NCBI GenBank assembly: GCA_034440635.1
Contig: JAOTON010000335.1
Span: 1 to 64,000, forward strand
Direction of reading: 5' to 3'
Origin: Lepas anatifera
Lineage: Eukaryota > Arthropoda > Thecostraca > Lepadidae
DNA length: 64,000 bases
Below are positions 35,242 to 47,141 of the stretch, in pieces; within the stretch, counting starts at the first letter, position 1, and each line of letters begins with the position of its first letter. Position numbers and translations under genes: made by a program. The notes under the pieces were generated by a model. It was not told where the DNA came from. It worked only from the letters and a program-made list of their open reading frames with translations, and ran no database searches.

Positions 35242-35494
35242 GTTTAATCGAAGTTAGTGATGAAACGAAATACGTTATTTTCACTGATAACCTCAGCAGC
35301 GTTCAAGCTGTGAGTGGTTTTAATCCAAGCGATGGACTTGTTTTAGTGCTTAACTCGCCTCGCCAGGCCGGGAAAATATGTAACACTCTGCTAGATCCCA
35401 AGTCATGTTGGAATACAATTGAACCAAGCGGCGGACGCAGCGGCCCGACGTGCTTCCCGCAGGCCCTGCAGGCGCACGCAGCGAATCCCTACTA

Positions 35495-36870
35495 GATATT
35501 TGTTCCCATATATATTTGTTCACCTTCGTGGCATATGGCAACAACAACAGAATGATCGGATCGATAACGATTTGAAGGTAACCAAACCTAAGGATTTTCA
35601 TATTTTGGTTCACGTCGTCTCACATTGAGACAGCTGACTCAGGGTACGTTAAATACGGGTACAAACAAGTTTCCTACTAAATCTAGTCCTCCCCTGATGA
35701 CGTCACCACCCTTTCCTACTAAGTTCTAGGAGAGTCTACCAAGTTTTTGGGAGGATCAGCTGGAACATACCAAGTTTGGGCGTATTTGGCAGCAATCTAG
35801 TATAAATCGAAATCAACTTCCTTCGCCCATTTAACGGTAACCTTGATCTCAACGGTGAGCGGTGTATTTTAAGTGAATCTAATGAAAAATCAAAACACTT
35901 CAAATAATTTGTTGAAAGAGCATGCATTTATTTGATCAACTCAGGCCCACTTGAACTTATGCAGCCATGAAGTGATTCTGCAAATATACCGACACAGATA
36001 AATCAGCAACAAAATGCAAATATCAGCAATTTCTATCTTATCAATCGCTAATTTGGATTCCTTCCATCACGTAAATTCAAATTATCAGCACCCACACGCT
36101 GATCACATGACTGTTAACTAAAGAAATGCAAATGCAGAAACTTCGAGAAGGATGAAGCTGTAGCACACGCGACCATTGGAGCCAAATACCTGAAGCTTGA
36201 TGTTACGAAAACTCGCTGAAATTTCTAATCATGCCCATCTGCATGGATTAAGAGAAGTACAATAACATTAACGTCAAAATATTACCTGCAAACTAGTTAT
36301 AATCCGTCGCTTTCATTAACAGCCGAGAGACATTTGCTCAAGAGATCACCGGTGTCTTCTGGAGTTGTAAAGCCAATCAACAGCCAATCAAAGGTCAGCA
36401 ATCAACAGCCAATCAAAATCGAGATCAGTCTTACTGCAAACAGCTGCTAGTGATTTGTTAGTAGTAGTTACTAGTGATTTGTTTGATTAGTGACAGATGC
36501 TGGTATTATTTCGACACGCTCTAGAAAATTTGTAAAAATAATATTGTCCGCTGGAGTTTTTGCAAAATGCCTGATGGTTTCACAAATAAAAACCGTTCAG
36601 CTTTTTGATCAACCACATTAATCTTGTTCATATAGTTCTAAAATAGGATATTTAGAGCTTCTATAAAGTGTAATTTCTCCAATGCCATGCATAGTAACTG
36701 TTGTGCCTCTCCAGCCCTGATGACGTAATGCTGTCAAACAACTTGAACGGGGTCTGAGCTGACTGGCCCAGCCTCGGACATGATAAAGAAGGTGCTGGAA
36801 TATCTCAGAGCCACTGTCTTCGCGATTGTATTTGACCCGAGCTGAAGACTTGTGTTTTTGTAGGGAAAGT
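35495..36870. other. No gene recognised
   Basis: AT-rich. CAACAGCCAATCAAA is duplicated at about 36378-36420. Short frames without recognisable features. Confidence 0.3.
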
Positions 36871-36872
36871 GA

Positions 36873-37104
36873 CATATGCATCGGAAAAGGGGGAGCCAGG
36901 GGCCTGGCCCCCACTTTTTGGCCAAAGATTTTCTGATCTCAGTCAAACTGAGGGAAAACCGGACATTCTTATATCCAGCCGCTGCGGAAGGCAACGAGGA
37001 GCCCAAATTCGAACAGTTTTTGGTCCTGATGTTGAAAGTTTTTTGTCAGCATCAGGTTGAAGTTTGGCTGCCCCCTCCACTTTTTGCCGGTGGCGACACA
37101 TATG
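36873..37104. mobile_element. hAT-like MITE, family M1 copy 1 (232 bp)
   Basis: It starts CATATGCATCGGAAAAGGGG and ends TGCCGGTGGCGACACATATG. Flanking octamers are GAAAGTGA (36865-36872) and AAAAGTGA (37105-37112), 7 of 8 identical. About 85-90% similar by eye to 41997-42229. Open frames in both copies reflect shared sequence, not a gene. Confidence 0.9.
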
Positions 37105-37662
37105 AAAAGTGACAATGAGAACATGAGTTTTTTTACGAACTGTGCTGCTATCAGAGTTGTGCGACTCGTGAGTCAGAGTCTGAGTTTAACTCAAATTCCG
37201 ACTCATTCGACTCTGAGTTGAGTTGAGTTGAAAAAAATAGACAAGTGAGTTGAGTTGAGTTGAGTCGGTTCACAACACATCAATGAGTTGAGTTGAGTTG
37301 AGTTGTGAAGACGCGAGTCAAATGAGTTGACGAAAAAAGTTGGCTCAACAGGTAAACATGTTGTCAAGTAAAAGTGTTTGAATTTGCCTACCTTTTGCAA
37401 ACCTCCTTTAACCTCCTTTAAAACATTTTCCCCCAGTGTTTCAATTGTTTAAATCAAAGTTTCAATTTGTTTCAATAAACCAATAATTATATGGTTCAAT
37501 TGTTTATTTTAAACGCCCATCCGGTCTGAAGGGATCCCTAGGCGCGAATAATACATACACTCAAAAAATTAAACAGGTTCCTATCACTGGCTTTGAAGTG
37601 GTGGAACGCACTACAAAATGCATTTCAAAACTCTCAAAAACTTCTCATCTTCAATATGTAAT

Positions 37663-37945
37663 ACCTTACCTTAGGTTACCTTACCTTACCTTAGGTGTAC
37701 GGGACTTTCTGAGGCACGCCAGGTGCCTGTCTTGCCCGTTCTCATCGAGCTCAGTACAGGTAATGTTTCTAGATTAAGTCGGGAATGAATACATCAGATC
37801 AGCCCAGTAACGATCTATGTTATTCTTGAAGCAGTTCGTGGATTGGGATTCGACGACCCAGTCCGGGAGACCGTTCCAATCTCTTACAGTGCGCACCCCG
37901 AAGTGGTTCCTCCGTGCACTGGATACTGCTTGCGGTTCCCCAACT
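37663..37945 (-). pseudogene. LINE ORF2 C-terminal tail with GGTAA-type 3' repeats
   Basis: The minus strand reads RRNHFGVRTVRDWNGLPDWV then VESQSTNCFKNNIDRYWADL and MYSFPT-stop, the characteristic last ~45 residues of many non-LTR retrotransposon ORF2 proteins (xRVVxxWNxLPxxVVxAxSxxxFKxxLDxxW). A short 3' UTR and a tail of TTACC repeats (GGTAA on the minus strand, 37663-37694) follow. It is a 5'-truncated insertion inside the hAT-like element; a TTAA element sits about 25 bases beyond its truncated end. Confidence 0.88.
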
Positions 37946-37972
37946 TCTAATATTACTAATTTACTTCTTTAA

Positions 37973-38994
37973 CCCGCGCCCCACCGGGGGTCCGGCGCCA
38001 CCTTCGCCCCACGGGGGCCATCGATGGCCCCCTCTAACTCCGAAAATATGGGCGTTAGCACAAATCTGCAAAGTGCAATAGAAAGCTCGCGGGAATTCAG
38101 TAAGAAATTACTTCGCATGTTTTAGTGCTCAGGTCAATGGCTTGACCTCCAGAGGTCAAATTAGGTCAAGATCGGCTATTTTCACTCAAATATGCAATGA
38201 TTAAGCAAACTGGGCATAACTCTTATGTCATTAGAGCTATTGAGGCCTGGTAAAGTACATTTGATAGCAAATTGCCAGTACTTTTTCTGCTATGTGGAAC
38301 GTAAAGACCTCCCGCCAGTGGTTTGACCGCCAGAGGTCACCTCGTGACCTAATATGACCTGAGGTCACGAAAGGTCACAAAGTGACCTTGCCGTATATCA
38401 AATGAAAGCCAGTGACAAGACAAACACGATGGTGTTTGTTTCACCGCTCTAGCTCAATTAGGTCAAAAGTTATTGTCAAAATACTGTTTTTGACCTCTGG
38501 TGACCTTGGATGACCTTGCAAAAGTCAAAGGGCAAATATGACCCCTGGGATCCGTGGAAGGGTGTCCAAAAACGTTGTTTTGAGCAGTCTGAGTATTTGC
38601 AATCATTTTTGTGGCTTTTATATCATGAAATAGCTTTTCCCCATGCTTTTCCAATGGGAGAGGTCGCCTCGTGACCTGACCTCAGGGCACGAAATCGAAA
38701 AATCCCGGATATACACCTTGTAGACCCTGGAGGGGTCATGAAGTGTAGGAAGTTTCAAATCGATCGAGTTTGAAATGTAGCTCTTACAGAGCTCTAAAGG
38801 TGAAGTGAGGTGACCTTGGTTGACCTCGTCTGGTGACCTGACCCTGGGTGACCCGGGGTAAAAAATTTCAGGGATGATGGAAAAATGATGCAGTGAGAGG
38901 TAGAGCCCTCAACCGCGGTGCTGCGCCTCGTCGTTTTTCTGCTATCTCGGAAAAACCTTAGGGGGCCATCGATGGCCCCCGGTGGGAGCGAGGG
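37973..38994. mobile_element. TTAA-flanked element T4 (1022 bp), nested in the hAT-like element
   Basis: TTAA at 37969-37972 and 38995-38998. The left terminus CCCGCGCCCCACCGGGGG and the right terminus, reversed, CCCTCGCTCCCACCGGGGG are inverted repeats, each followed by GGGGGCCATCGATGGCCCCC-like palindromes. The right inside (reversed) reads TTTTTCCGAGATAGCAGAAAAACG, a signature shared with T1-T3. The interior holds at least 15 TGACCT/AGGTCA hexamers, including TGACCTGAGGTCA. No coding capacity. Confidence 0.9.
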
Positions 38995-40359
38995 TTAATA
39001 TTAATATACTTCTAGTAATATTACTGCTTTACTTTAAACACTCCAACAACACGCGTCGTCGTCGCTGATTGTTGTCGTCAGTGGTGGTTTTCTGAGAATA
39101 GTGTGTGCGCCATTGCTGTCTGAAAAACAAATTCAGCCGAGTATGGGTTAAAGGTTAACTAGCCTCAAGGCAAAAGTGTAAATATCACGTGATAGATCAT
39201 GAAGTAATCCAAATATTTATATGCCTACATGCTACATTTATTCTTTTATCCTAAATGCGCCGTCTGCCGCCACCCTTTTCATTTTACCTATCAATAGCAA
39301 ATACTGCTATTAGCATTGAAAAATTGGACCTTTGATTCAACAAAAATTTTGAGATGTCTTTATTGCAAGAATCAGAGGAATTATTTCCTGCTACTGTTTT
39401 TGTCTGATCAGAGACCCTTACTTGATATCTGTGTATATTTGCAATTTTCTATGAAATCGTTCTCCAATTTTGCTTGAAGAGCGATATGTATGTATTTTAT
39501 TAGAGGTTCTGACTGAAGCTGAAAATTTGATTGGGTTTAAAATATAAATATATTCAAATCCAACACATCAACTTTGATAGAATTTTCATTGCTATTGTCC
39601 TTTGTAATATATGGTATACTTTTCCTGGGGTTTGCTGTAATTCTTATAATTAGCAATTGCAACTAGCTAATTATTGCTTAAATTTTGATAAAACTCTTGG
39701 GATATTAATATTAATTTATGCCTCATTCTTTAACAGAAAAAGCAATACCTATACCATCCTTACAAATCAAAATACAGTTTATATCATGTTCTTTTAGCTT
39801 GAATCTTTTTTGGCAGTATGGAGGCTCATTTTTTTGCCTGTGTTGGTGTAACTTTAACGCTTTTAGGGTCCTTTCCATCCCATTTACCTAGTTTTATATC
39901 CAATGTTCCTTTTAGAAGTATCTAATTGCAGCATGTGGTAGCTTTTTGGGCAGTGACAGTCTGGAAGAATTAAAAAGTTATTCATGGTCGCTGCATAATT
40001 GTTAACCAATGTTTGATTGCCAATTAATTAATTTTGCTTCCATTAATCTTCTGTTTCATGTCAGACGTTCTGAACAGCTTGATGTTTTGCTGGTTTATTG
40101 ATTTATTTCTTATTTTTTATATTTATATATTTATCATATATTTATTTCATTTTGAAAATGAATTAAATTTTGAGTTGAGTTGAGTCGTGAGTTGAGTCAG
40201 AGTTGAGTCAGATGAATTTAGCCGTGAGTCAGAGTTGAGTCGACTCACTGAACTCTTGATCATGAGTTGAGTCGGAGTTGAGTCAACTGCTCTCAGCACT
40301 AGAGTTGAGTTGAGTCGACTCAAGAAAATTCTGAAACGCACAACTCTGGCTGCTATCCA

Positions 40360-41035
40360 CTTTTTCAAACCCTTTTCCTACCACACCTTTGTGAGAACCG
40401 CTCGGACCGATGAGAAACTTCTTTCAGCTCTTTTATAAACAAGTTCAAGGGCTGTCGCCCTTGAACATTGAAATCATGAAGTGCGACAGAAAAGATATAT
40501 ACAAAACTACAGCGCTTGCGCAGGTGGCCGAATTACTCATAGGTATGTGTGATCTTCAGTAAATCTCGTTGTGAATTCAGTAATGTTATTGGCTGGTTGT
40601 TTTGTATCAATATAGGTACTACTTGTCGTATTATGTATGCTTTAGTAATTTCCTATATGTAAAAAATTAAAGCGACAGCTTTCAGTGTTAGACATTTGGT
40701 TGGCGACAGGTTTGAGGTTTTTTCCTCCCCTGCGAGGCGGTCTCGGTCACGTGACCTGTTTTGCCTTGCGGCGGGCGCTAGTGCGAACATCGGTGTTGGC
40801 GGGCATTCCACCCGGCCGTGACTTTATGGCTGTATCCACGAGAACACGCCATCATTTCCATTTGACGACGCCATACATCCTTGACAGTTGGCACGTTGTT
40901 AAACCATACACAATTAATATTGACGCTTAGCCTGACACGATTCTACGACGTTGAATCTATGGTGACATTTTTATGGTGACATTTTTATCCTGACACGGCT
41001 GAAGTCAGGATAAATTCTAACAGAACGAGGGTAAA
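40360..41035. other. No gene recognised
   Basis: Includes a direct repeat of ATGGTGACATTTTT near 40960-40988 and an 81-codon frame (40685-40930) without a recognised domain. Confidence 0.3.
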
Positions 41036-41452
41036 GTGAACGCTTTCCGTGCAAAAATTCCGTTATTCTGCAAAACGTACTCGTGCACTGTCGCGCCAGC
41101 TGACGATTGGGATGCCATAAATGCTATGGCAACGAGACGTTTGTTGCAGGAAATAAACAAAGTCACTTTGCCAGATTCAGTAAGCAGCATCCACTTCCGC
41201 CACTATAGCGACAATAGCTCCGTAATGATAGTCCCATGCAGGTTCCCGGGCAATGAACAATTGCACCACAAAATTATGTGTACAGGGAAAGGGTGGGCTA
41301 CGGCATATAACAATGGGCGCAGCTTTCCACACATTTGGTGGAATCCAAGCAAGCCTCGCCAACGATTAGAAATATCCCATAAATCCAGAGCCGTGACTTC
41401 CAGTGGCCACAACCAGACTCCCTGGCACTATTCCTGTTCCCTCGTCCAATAA
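41036..41452 (+). other. Unidentified 138-codon open frame
   Basis: The longest non-repeat forward frame outside the channel gene and LINEs. It starts at GTG, so a complete gene is not implied. Segments such as WDAINAMATRRLLQEINKVT and FPGNEQLHHKIMCTGKGWAT have ordinary protein composition, but I recognise no family and see no clear splice partners. It ends just before the MITE at 41473. Confidence 0.3.
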
Positions 41453-41472
41453 AATTTTTCCATGATACCTAT

Positions 41473-41582
41473 TATAGGCGTAGGAACAGGGGGCCAGGAG
41501 GCCATAGCGTTGACTGGAAAGAAATGACTTAAAAGCACACATTGCCCTCCCTCTCATTATTCTGAACGCTCCTATGCCTGTG
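41473..41582. mobile_element. Small hAT-like MITE (110 bp) with 8-bp target duplication
   Basis: ATACCTAT at 41465-41472 and 41583-41590. The ends TATAGGCGTAGGAAC and, reversed, CACAGGCATAGGAGC are imperfect inverted repeats. The core CGTTGACTGGAAAGAAATGA is the reverse complement of the core of the element at 4440-4590. Confidence 0.78.
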
Positions 41583-41996
41583 ATACCTATCAAGCACCAT
41601 GAAGTCATAAGCTGATCCCCTTACATAGTTCCACGCTCCTAAGGCCATAGAGGATCTCTTATCATAATCACGGGTCCCTAGTCAAACTGAGTCTCATGAA
41701 GATGGGGCCGGATCCTCTACCACATCACGGGCGACCTTGACCAACCGAGTCCCCTTGCGGAATACCGTAATAATGAGCCCAGCCTAGCTGGAACCGGGTC
41801 CCATACCCGAATAGCAGGCCCCCTCTGGCAAAGAGTGTTCCTGTGGACGTCGCTGGGCCCCCATGCCTCGTAGTTGCGGGCCCTCTGCAAAACATTCGTC
41901 ACTTATCCTTCCCGATCCTATCTTTCACGATCAGAAATCGCAGTCCATCTGCGTTGCGACCAAGCCCCTACTATTATTTCAAGACACTCTACAGTC

Positions 41997-42229
41997 CATA
42001 CGCGTCGGAAAAGGGGGGCCAGGGGGGCCAGGCCCCCAATTTTTGGCCAAAAATTTCCTGATCTCAGTCAAAATAAGAGAAAACCGGACATTCTTATATC
42101 CAGCCGCTGCGGAAGGCAAAGAGGAGCCCAAATTCGAACAGTTTTTGGTACTGATGTTGAAAATTTTTTGTCAGCATCAGGTTGAAGTTTGGCTGGCCCC
42201 CCACTTTTTTGCCGGTGGCGACACCTATG
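41997..42229. mobile_element. hAT-like MITE, family M1 copy 2 (233 bp), perfect 8-bp target duplication
   Basis: CTACAGTC at 41989-41996 and 42230-42237. It starts CATACGCGTCGGAAAAGGGG and ends GCCGGTGGCGACACCTATG. The interior matches 36873-37104 in the same orientation, including ACCGGACATTCTTATATCCA and GTCAGCATCAGGTTGAAGTT. Confidence 0.95.
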
Positions 42230-42437
42230 CTACAGTCACAACCGACCCCATACTATGTTAAGGTATCCTGTGGTCACCACAGCGACACTTCCAGGGGGGG
42301 CGAAGGGGGCGGTCGTCCCCCTTAGGATACAAGGACCGACCCCGCCGATTTCGGGCGCTGAAGGCGCACGATATAGGCCACACTTGGGGTACGAACAATG
42401 AATGGTAGACCAAAACCCAAAGAAAAAGTAATTTTAA

Positions 42438-42625
42438 CACGCGCATTGACGGGGGCGGGTACCCGCCCCCCCTCGGGCTTTTCGGAGACAGCAGAAAAAC
42501 GGCGGCGCGCAGCGCCGCCTTACTTGGTATACCTTTTCCCTCATCATTTTTGCAACTTCTGTGAAAATTTTAAGGATAGGTCATCTCAGGTCAGGTCACC
42601 AGTACAGGTCAAGAGACCCGAAAAA
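42438..42625. mobile_element. TTAA-family element T2, left-end fragment
   Basis: TTAA (42434-42437) followed by CACGCGCATTGACGGGGG and about 185 bases nearly identical to the left end of T1, including the GGCGGCGCGCAGCGCCGCC hairpin and TCTCAGGTCAGGTCACCAGT. Similarity stops abruptly near 42625; the right part is missing. Confidence 0.85.
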
Positions 42626-42629
42626 TACA

Positions 42630-43790
42630 TTCGAATTTTCCTTGCATCCATCATGCACCGATTGCACCGCGCAACGCTTTTTTTTGCTTGTTGACTTGGT
42701 CTGTCTCCCAACTGAAGCTTAGTTCTAACATTTCTGTCTTTGTATCGGGTAGGGCTGGTTGAGTTATATGAAATTCCACCCTGTGAAAATTCATTAGACA
42801 AAGCACTGTTTCCCACTTTACTCACGGTCACGGTTGCTGTTGCTATATCTAGAAGGGGTAATTCCATTCTGGAATTAGGCGTAATTCACGCTGCATTTTA
42901 TATCTACGCCGCTTTCGCGTGAATGTCGCCGCTCTTTGTGAAACGTCGTTCTTTGTACGGTGTAACTTTGCCGGGCGAGTGTGGTGTAAAATACGTCGCA
43001 TTTGTACAACTTTTATGAAATGGAGCCCAGCTCAGGGCTGGTCAACATGCCAGGATTGGCTTTTTGAGGGCTAATCCGGAACGTTGGCTACAACACAAAT
43101 AGCCGTTATTTTCTTTAGGACTCAGCTTCCATTTCTTCAGAGCAGCGAATCCGGTGTTGTCAATTTAAACTCCACTCATCATGTTGCTGGACGCGCACCT
43201 GCTTCGTCTGCCAGACGGATCAAGCGAGCGCCAAGGAACACGACAGGTGGGGGCTAAAGGTAACACGGAATTTTGTGTCCTAGAAAGATGGAAGTTGAAT
43301 TAGATGAAAACGACAGCTATATAAACCCATCTTACCCCAAAAAGTCAGTCCTGACAACGTGCATGTTGACCGGCTTCGTCTGAGCGTGGGAATCTTCGTC
43401 AATGTCTTTGCTGTAAACAGCCCTGTTTACAATCGTTTGGTCGGGTCACCTTTGAGGTCGCACGAGGTCAAAGTATTCCTTACAGGAACAAAGTGGACAC
43501 CTAAATTTTGTGGCATGATAGCTGACAGAGCGGGGCCGTAGAAAACTTTTCAGCACCATTGGAATGCTCTCGTCGAGCTCGATCAGATTATATATCTTAT
43601 AATCTTGTCTAATCAAATTTCAAAATTAACCTGCTTTGACCAAGAGCCGGGCTTTGGTCTGTATGGTAAAAAGAATATTAATCAAACTGCAGTGTCAGAC
43701 CCGGCAACGTAAAAACCAAACCTCTATCGCAATTCTCGGCAATGTTCAATTCTCGCAATTTATCAAAATTTACCAATTGCCCCATGCATT
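42630..43790. other. No gene recognised
   Basis: Short frames only; nothing assignable. AGGTCA-rich repeat begins to the right. Confidence 0.3.
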
Positions 43791-43799
43791 TCTAATGGA

Positions 43800-44136
43800 A
43801 ACATCATGACCCTGACCGTGTCCCAGGCTATCGAAATGGAAATCATGCTACGGACAATGATCTTGCTCGGTGACCTTACAATGTGATGTGAATCTAGGGA
43901 CGATAGGTTAAATTTGATATTACTGATGCACCTCGCAAAGTTTTTTTAGGCTAGGTCTCCTGACCTGGGTTGGCGATCTGACCTGATATGACCCAGACCT
44001 AAAATTTTGCCAGAAGTTGCAAAAATGTCGGGTTAGAGGTAAATGAAGTGTGGTGGCGCTGGGCGATGGTGTTTTTCTACTATCTGTGAAAACCTGAGGA
44101 GGCCGGTTGCCCGCCCCTCGTGTGGGTGCGTTTTAA
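43800..44136. mobile_element. TTAA-family element T5, right-end fragment
   Basis: Read in reverse from 44136 it matches the T1 left end: AAAACGCACCCACACGAGGG, GATAGTAGAAAAACACC, CAACTTCTGGCAAAATTTTA and GGTCATATCAGGTCAGATCG. The terminus reads TTTTAA rather than a clean inverted repeat; the left boundary is uncertain. Confidence 0.6.
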
Positions 44137-44139
44137 TTA

Positions 44140-46660
44140 TTATAAACTCTTACACTTACACGATTAAAATTTCGTGAAGACAATGCAATATCATTGCAAG
44201 CAACCGATTCCAAAAGCAATCGCTTTGTTTGCAGTGGTTAACATAAGACTGTACATACTACTGCAGTGATCAAAAACCGTCTGCACGCCTAACTTAGGTG
44301 TTAAAAATTTGGCATTTATAGCAAGAACGCGATTTTTTATAATTTTTTATCGGAAGATAGTTTATAAAGAAATTTTTTGAGGTGTCTAAAAGGTCAATTT
44401 AAACTGCAAAAAGGTCAAGCTAGGTAATATAAGAAAAGATCAAACGAATAAAAAGTCAAAATTTTTTAAAATTTTAAAATTTTCTTTTGCAAATTAGTTT
44501 ATGGTTCGAGACGAGTTCAATGATATACAAAACTTCTTAATCAGGCAATGCGTTTTTTTTAGTTAGGAAGCATCAAAGATGAGTCTACAAGGTGACCTCC
44601 CGAAAATGCCTCAGGCGATAACTCGGTCACTATCCGTCGGAGGGGGCTAAGATTCTCACAGGCGTGTTTCTGGCCCAAAAATACCCCAGAGACAAAGTTT
44701 CAGATTTTGTCTAGACATGGTGGTGTCGAGCCTTGGTCGATCTGTCCTGGAATCCCCCAGGGTTATTGACGCTGCCCTTGCATCGTAAACTGCAGACTTC
44801 CCTTGAACTATACGGGTGTCACTCTGCCAAAATTACGATTCGTTACTTTCGATAAGACTTTTGAAACACCCGCCCTCCAACAACACCTAAAATTTCCGCT
44901 GAGAGGGCGCCCTCGCAATGACCAAATGACACCCACAAGTGTAATATCAGCACCCCTTGGTGCTTCGGCCTCCTTGTAAGGCCTGGTCTCTTTTGGCGTT
45001 GATGTCCCCGGCGGTGAGTCCTGAATCACCACATCGGTTGTAGGTATCGACTGGATATGGAGGTTCGACCTGTGACGGCTCAGAACTGCGACAGCTGGGC
45101 AGTTTAGGGGTGCGTGGCGCAGCCACGGCGGGACGCTGCTGCCGGGCACCGCCACACTTCCAGTTGTTTCATTCAGAGTCACAGCGCAGACATACCTAAG
45201 CACATTGAACTCAGCTGTGCGCTGAAGTACTGAACCAGGTATTCCCTTGCTACCGACAGATGAACATCACAAAGGTAAGTGTGACAACTTGTCTAAAACC
45301 GGGAAATCGCGACTGAAAATAAAACACTCGCTGGTGATTATGAAAACTGGCGATCATATGCGGACGTGTTTCGCAACAACAGCATGTATTTACCAGTGTC
45401 ATCGCCTTCAACCTTAGCCCGGGTGACCAGTAGAGAGGATGGCACCACCTTTGCCAATGTGAGAGAGGGAGAAGAAGGGGAAGAACAAAAACACATGCTG
45501 AATAATAAGAGGGCTAGAAATAATGACGAAAAGATTGATCCAAAGCTCGTCTAAAACTAAATCCATTTTGCTTCAGTTATATTTTCGCCAAGCCAATGTT
45601 GAGGTCACTAGAGGTCCACAGAGGACATAATTCATAAAACAAGGTGCACTGAGGTGCCTCAATCATCTCAGAAACTATTAGAATTAGATACATTTTCCAA
45701 TGTCTTTAAAGAAAGCTTGAAGTGAACTTTAAGTTTTATGACGTCAAATTTCACGAAAGATAGGAGTCACTAACCATTAAAAGTTTTAGAAAATGTATTT
45801 GAATGTATTATAATGTATATAATGTAATTAAACGTATTGTAAAAACGAACTACCATAATCGTCTTACATAAATTCATAAATGACGTCATAATTCGTTGAC
45901 CGGACCTGACCTTAAATCAGTTTTTGGTTACAAGTCCTACAATTGATTACCATAGAGGTGTGCAAAGTGCCGCGCCTCTCAATAAAATCGGATCAGAATT
46001 ATTTGTAAAAAAACAAGGGGCTTTTTGATCGAACTCCCCAGGCGGTGATGGGGATTGCAATAGTTCCTCAACTTATCCCGAATGCAGTCATTTTCTCCCT
46101 CTACAAACGGGCAGGAATTTCGATTCACGCTTTATGTCACCATGCGATGCCTAACGCCTTTAAAACGGCAACTTATGTGTGGGTAATTCCATGACAATTC
46201 GACGCACCAATTGGCCATTATTCAACCAATTGGCAAAACAGGCTTAATTTGTCACTGACTTCCCATAAGTTCATCAACTACCGTCTTTAGGTCAAGTTCA
46301 GGGCGCATCAGGCAAGGGAAGAGGCGACTTTGCGCTGCGCGCTGAGCAGTGTGCGCCTACGGTGTTTACTCATAATATATGCCGCTGGTGTTTCATGCTT
46401 AGAAGCAAATGCACATGGTTTTAATTTTTGATCACAATACTTTGAGACGTTCTATTTCACACCCTTGTGTCGGTTTCCAAATAAACGTTGAAAAACATAT
46501 AACCAACTAAGTTACTGGTTGAACTCCTCTTGATGTCTCCGAGCTTCAAAACAAAAATTCCCATCGCTGAAGCAATGGATGAAAACATGGCAGACGTGAC
46601 ACCACAATGCAAAGGTCTTCTGTCAACGTCCAGCTCCTTACTTCATCGACGATCAATTTC
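44140..46660. other. No firm gene; AGGTCA-containing repeat remnants
   Basis: 44580-44790 resembles 47520-47650 (CACAGGCGTGTT, TGTCCTGGAATCCCCCAG). A 131-codon reverse frame (44808-45203) and a 62-codon forward frame (45366-45554) show no recognised domain. 45590-45930 has scattered GGTCA words. Confidence 0.3.
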
Positions 46661-46663
46661 AGG

Positions 46664-46770
46664 TAAAGATCACGGCGTCTGAGGTATAGGGAGCAGTAAA
46701 CGTGCCCTGTGCATGGTGGTGTTTTTGGGCTCGTTTACTTCTCCCTATACCTCAGACGCCGTGAACTTTA
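46664..46770. repeat. Long hairpin (44-base arms, 19-base loop)
   Basis: The left arm 46664-46707 (TAAAGATCACGGCGTCTGAG...) and right arm 46727-46770 are inverted repeats with about four mismatches. CGTGCCCTGTGCA also appears directly repeated at the end of the left arm and just after the right arm. Confidence 0.93.
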
Positions 46771-47141
46771 CGTGCCCTGTGCACCGCGCGGCGTACGCCA
46801 ATGTCGTGTACTCCTGGCATATTCTGCTGGTTTATTTGCACTTAGAAACAAACACCCACTGTTTTATTATTGATGTTAAAACATTGAGCTTCTTACCTGT
46901 TTTGTTTGTTTTGAAATGCACAGTGAATGACATACTCTTAAAACTATTCCATTTCTTAGAATAAATACAACATTTTTCAAGAATAGTACAATATTTCAAA
47001 ACTACTACTGTTGTGTTCATTGACTCATTCCAAACCATTTGATGTATAATTTTGCCCATTTATCATTATTCCAATTGGATGAGATAGCTGCAGAAGAAAC
47101 TGATGCGTAGACAAGGTGTAAGATTGCTGGACACAACAACA

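Larger units (their letters stand above)
33517..35490 (+). pseudogene. LINE ORF2 remnant (I-like, RT plus RNase H), frameshifted and interrupted by a SINE
   Basis: In order: RPISLTS remnant (33520); NNNKCGFRKGRNTVDYL (about 33610-33660); VFFDAIAAYDTM; after the SINE, EEGIQQGSVSSICFFALAIN (about 34090-34150), an FGDD catalytic box in another frame (34186-34197), LQLAVNCLERWSSKNGL (34240), a C-terminal block with FDKRLTNNAHTRNVRGKCFK and LLVEAKESPLAMRRR. RNase H-like parts follow: RTDGRKTEVGVLCSF (about 35077), YVIFTDNLSSVQAVSG (about 35270-35320) and NQAADAAARRAS (35419). A terminal RNase H domain is typical of I/R1/LOA-type non-LTR elements. Several frameshifts and stops make it non-functional. 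Confidence 0.92.
37152..40348. mobile_element. Large hAT-like element (3.2 kb) with perfect 8-bp target duplication
   Basis: GCTGCTAT lies at 37144-37151 and 40349-40356. The termini are CAGAGTTGTGCG and CGCACAACTCTG, exact inverted repeats. Both sub-terminal regions (37160-37340 and 40165-40330) are packed with GAGTTGAGTCGACTC-type motifs, as expected for transposase-binding repeats. No transposase frame is visible; the interior holds a LINE tail (37663-37945) and a TTAA element (37973-38994). The AT-rich remainder (39000-40160) has no recognisable gene. Confidence 0.93.

Noticed and set aside
36869..42261. Conserved small protein suggested by matching frames at 36.9 and 42.0 kb
   Set aside because: The similarity is at DNA level across a 232-bp MITE with target duplications, and the frames have no shared start.
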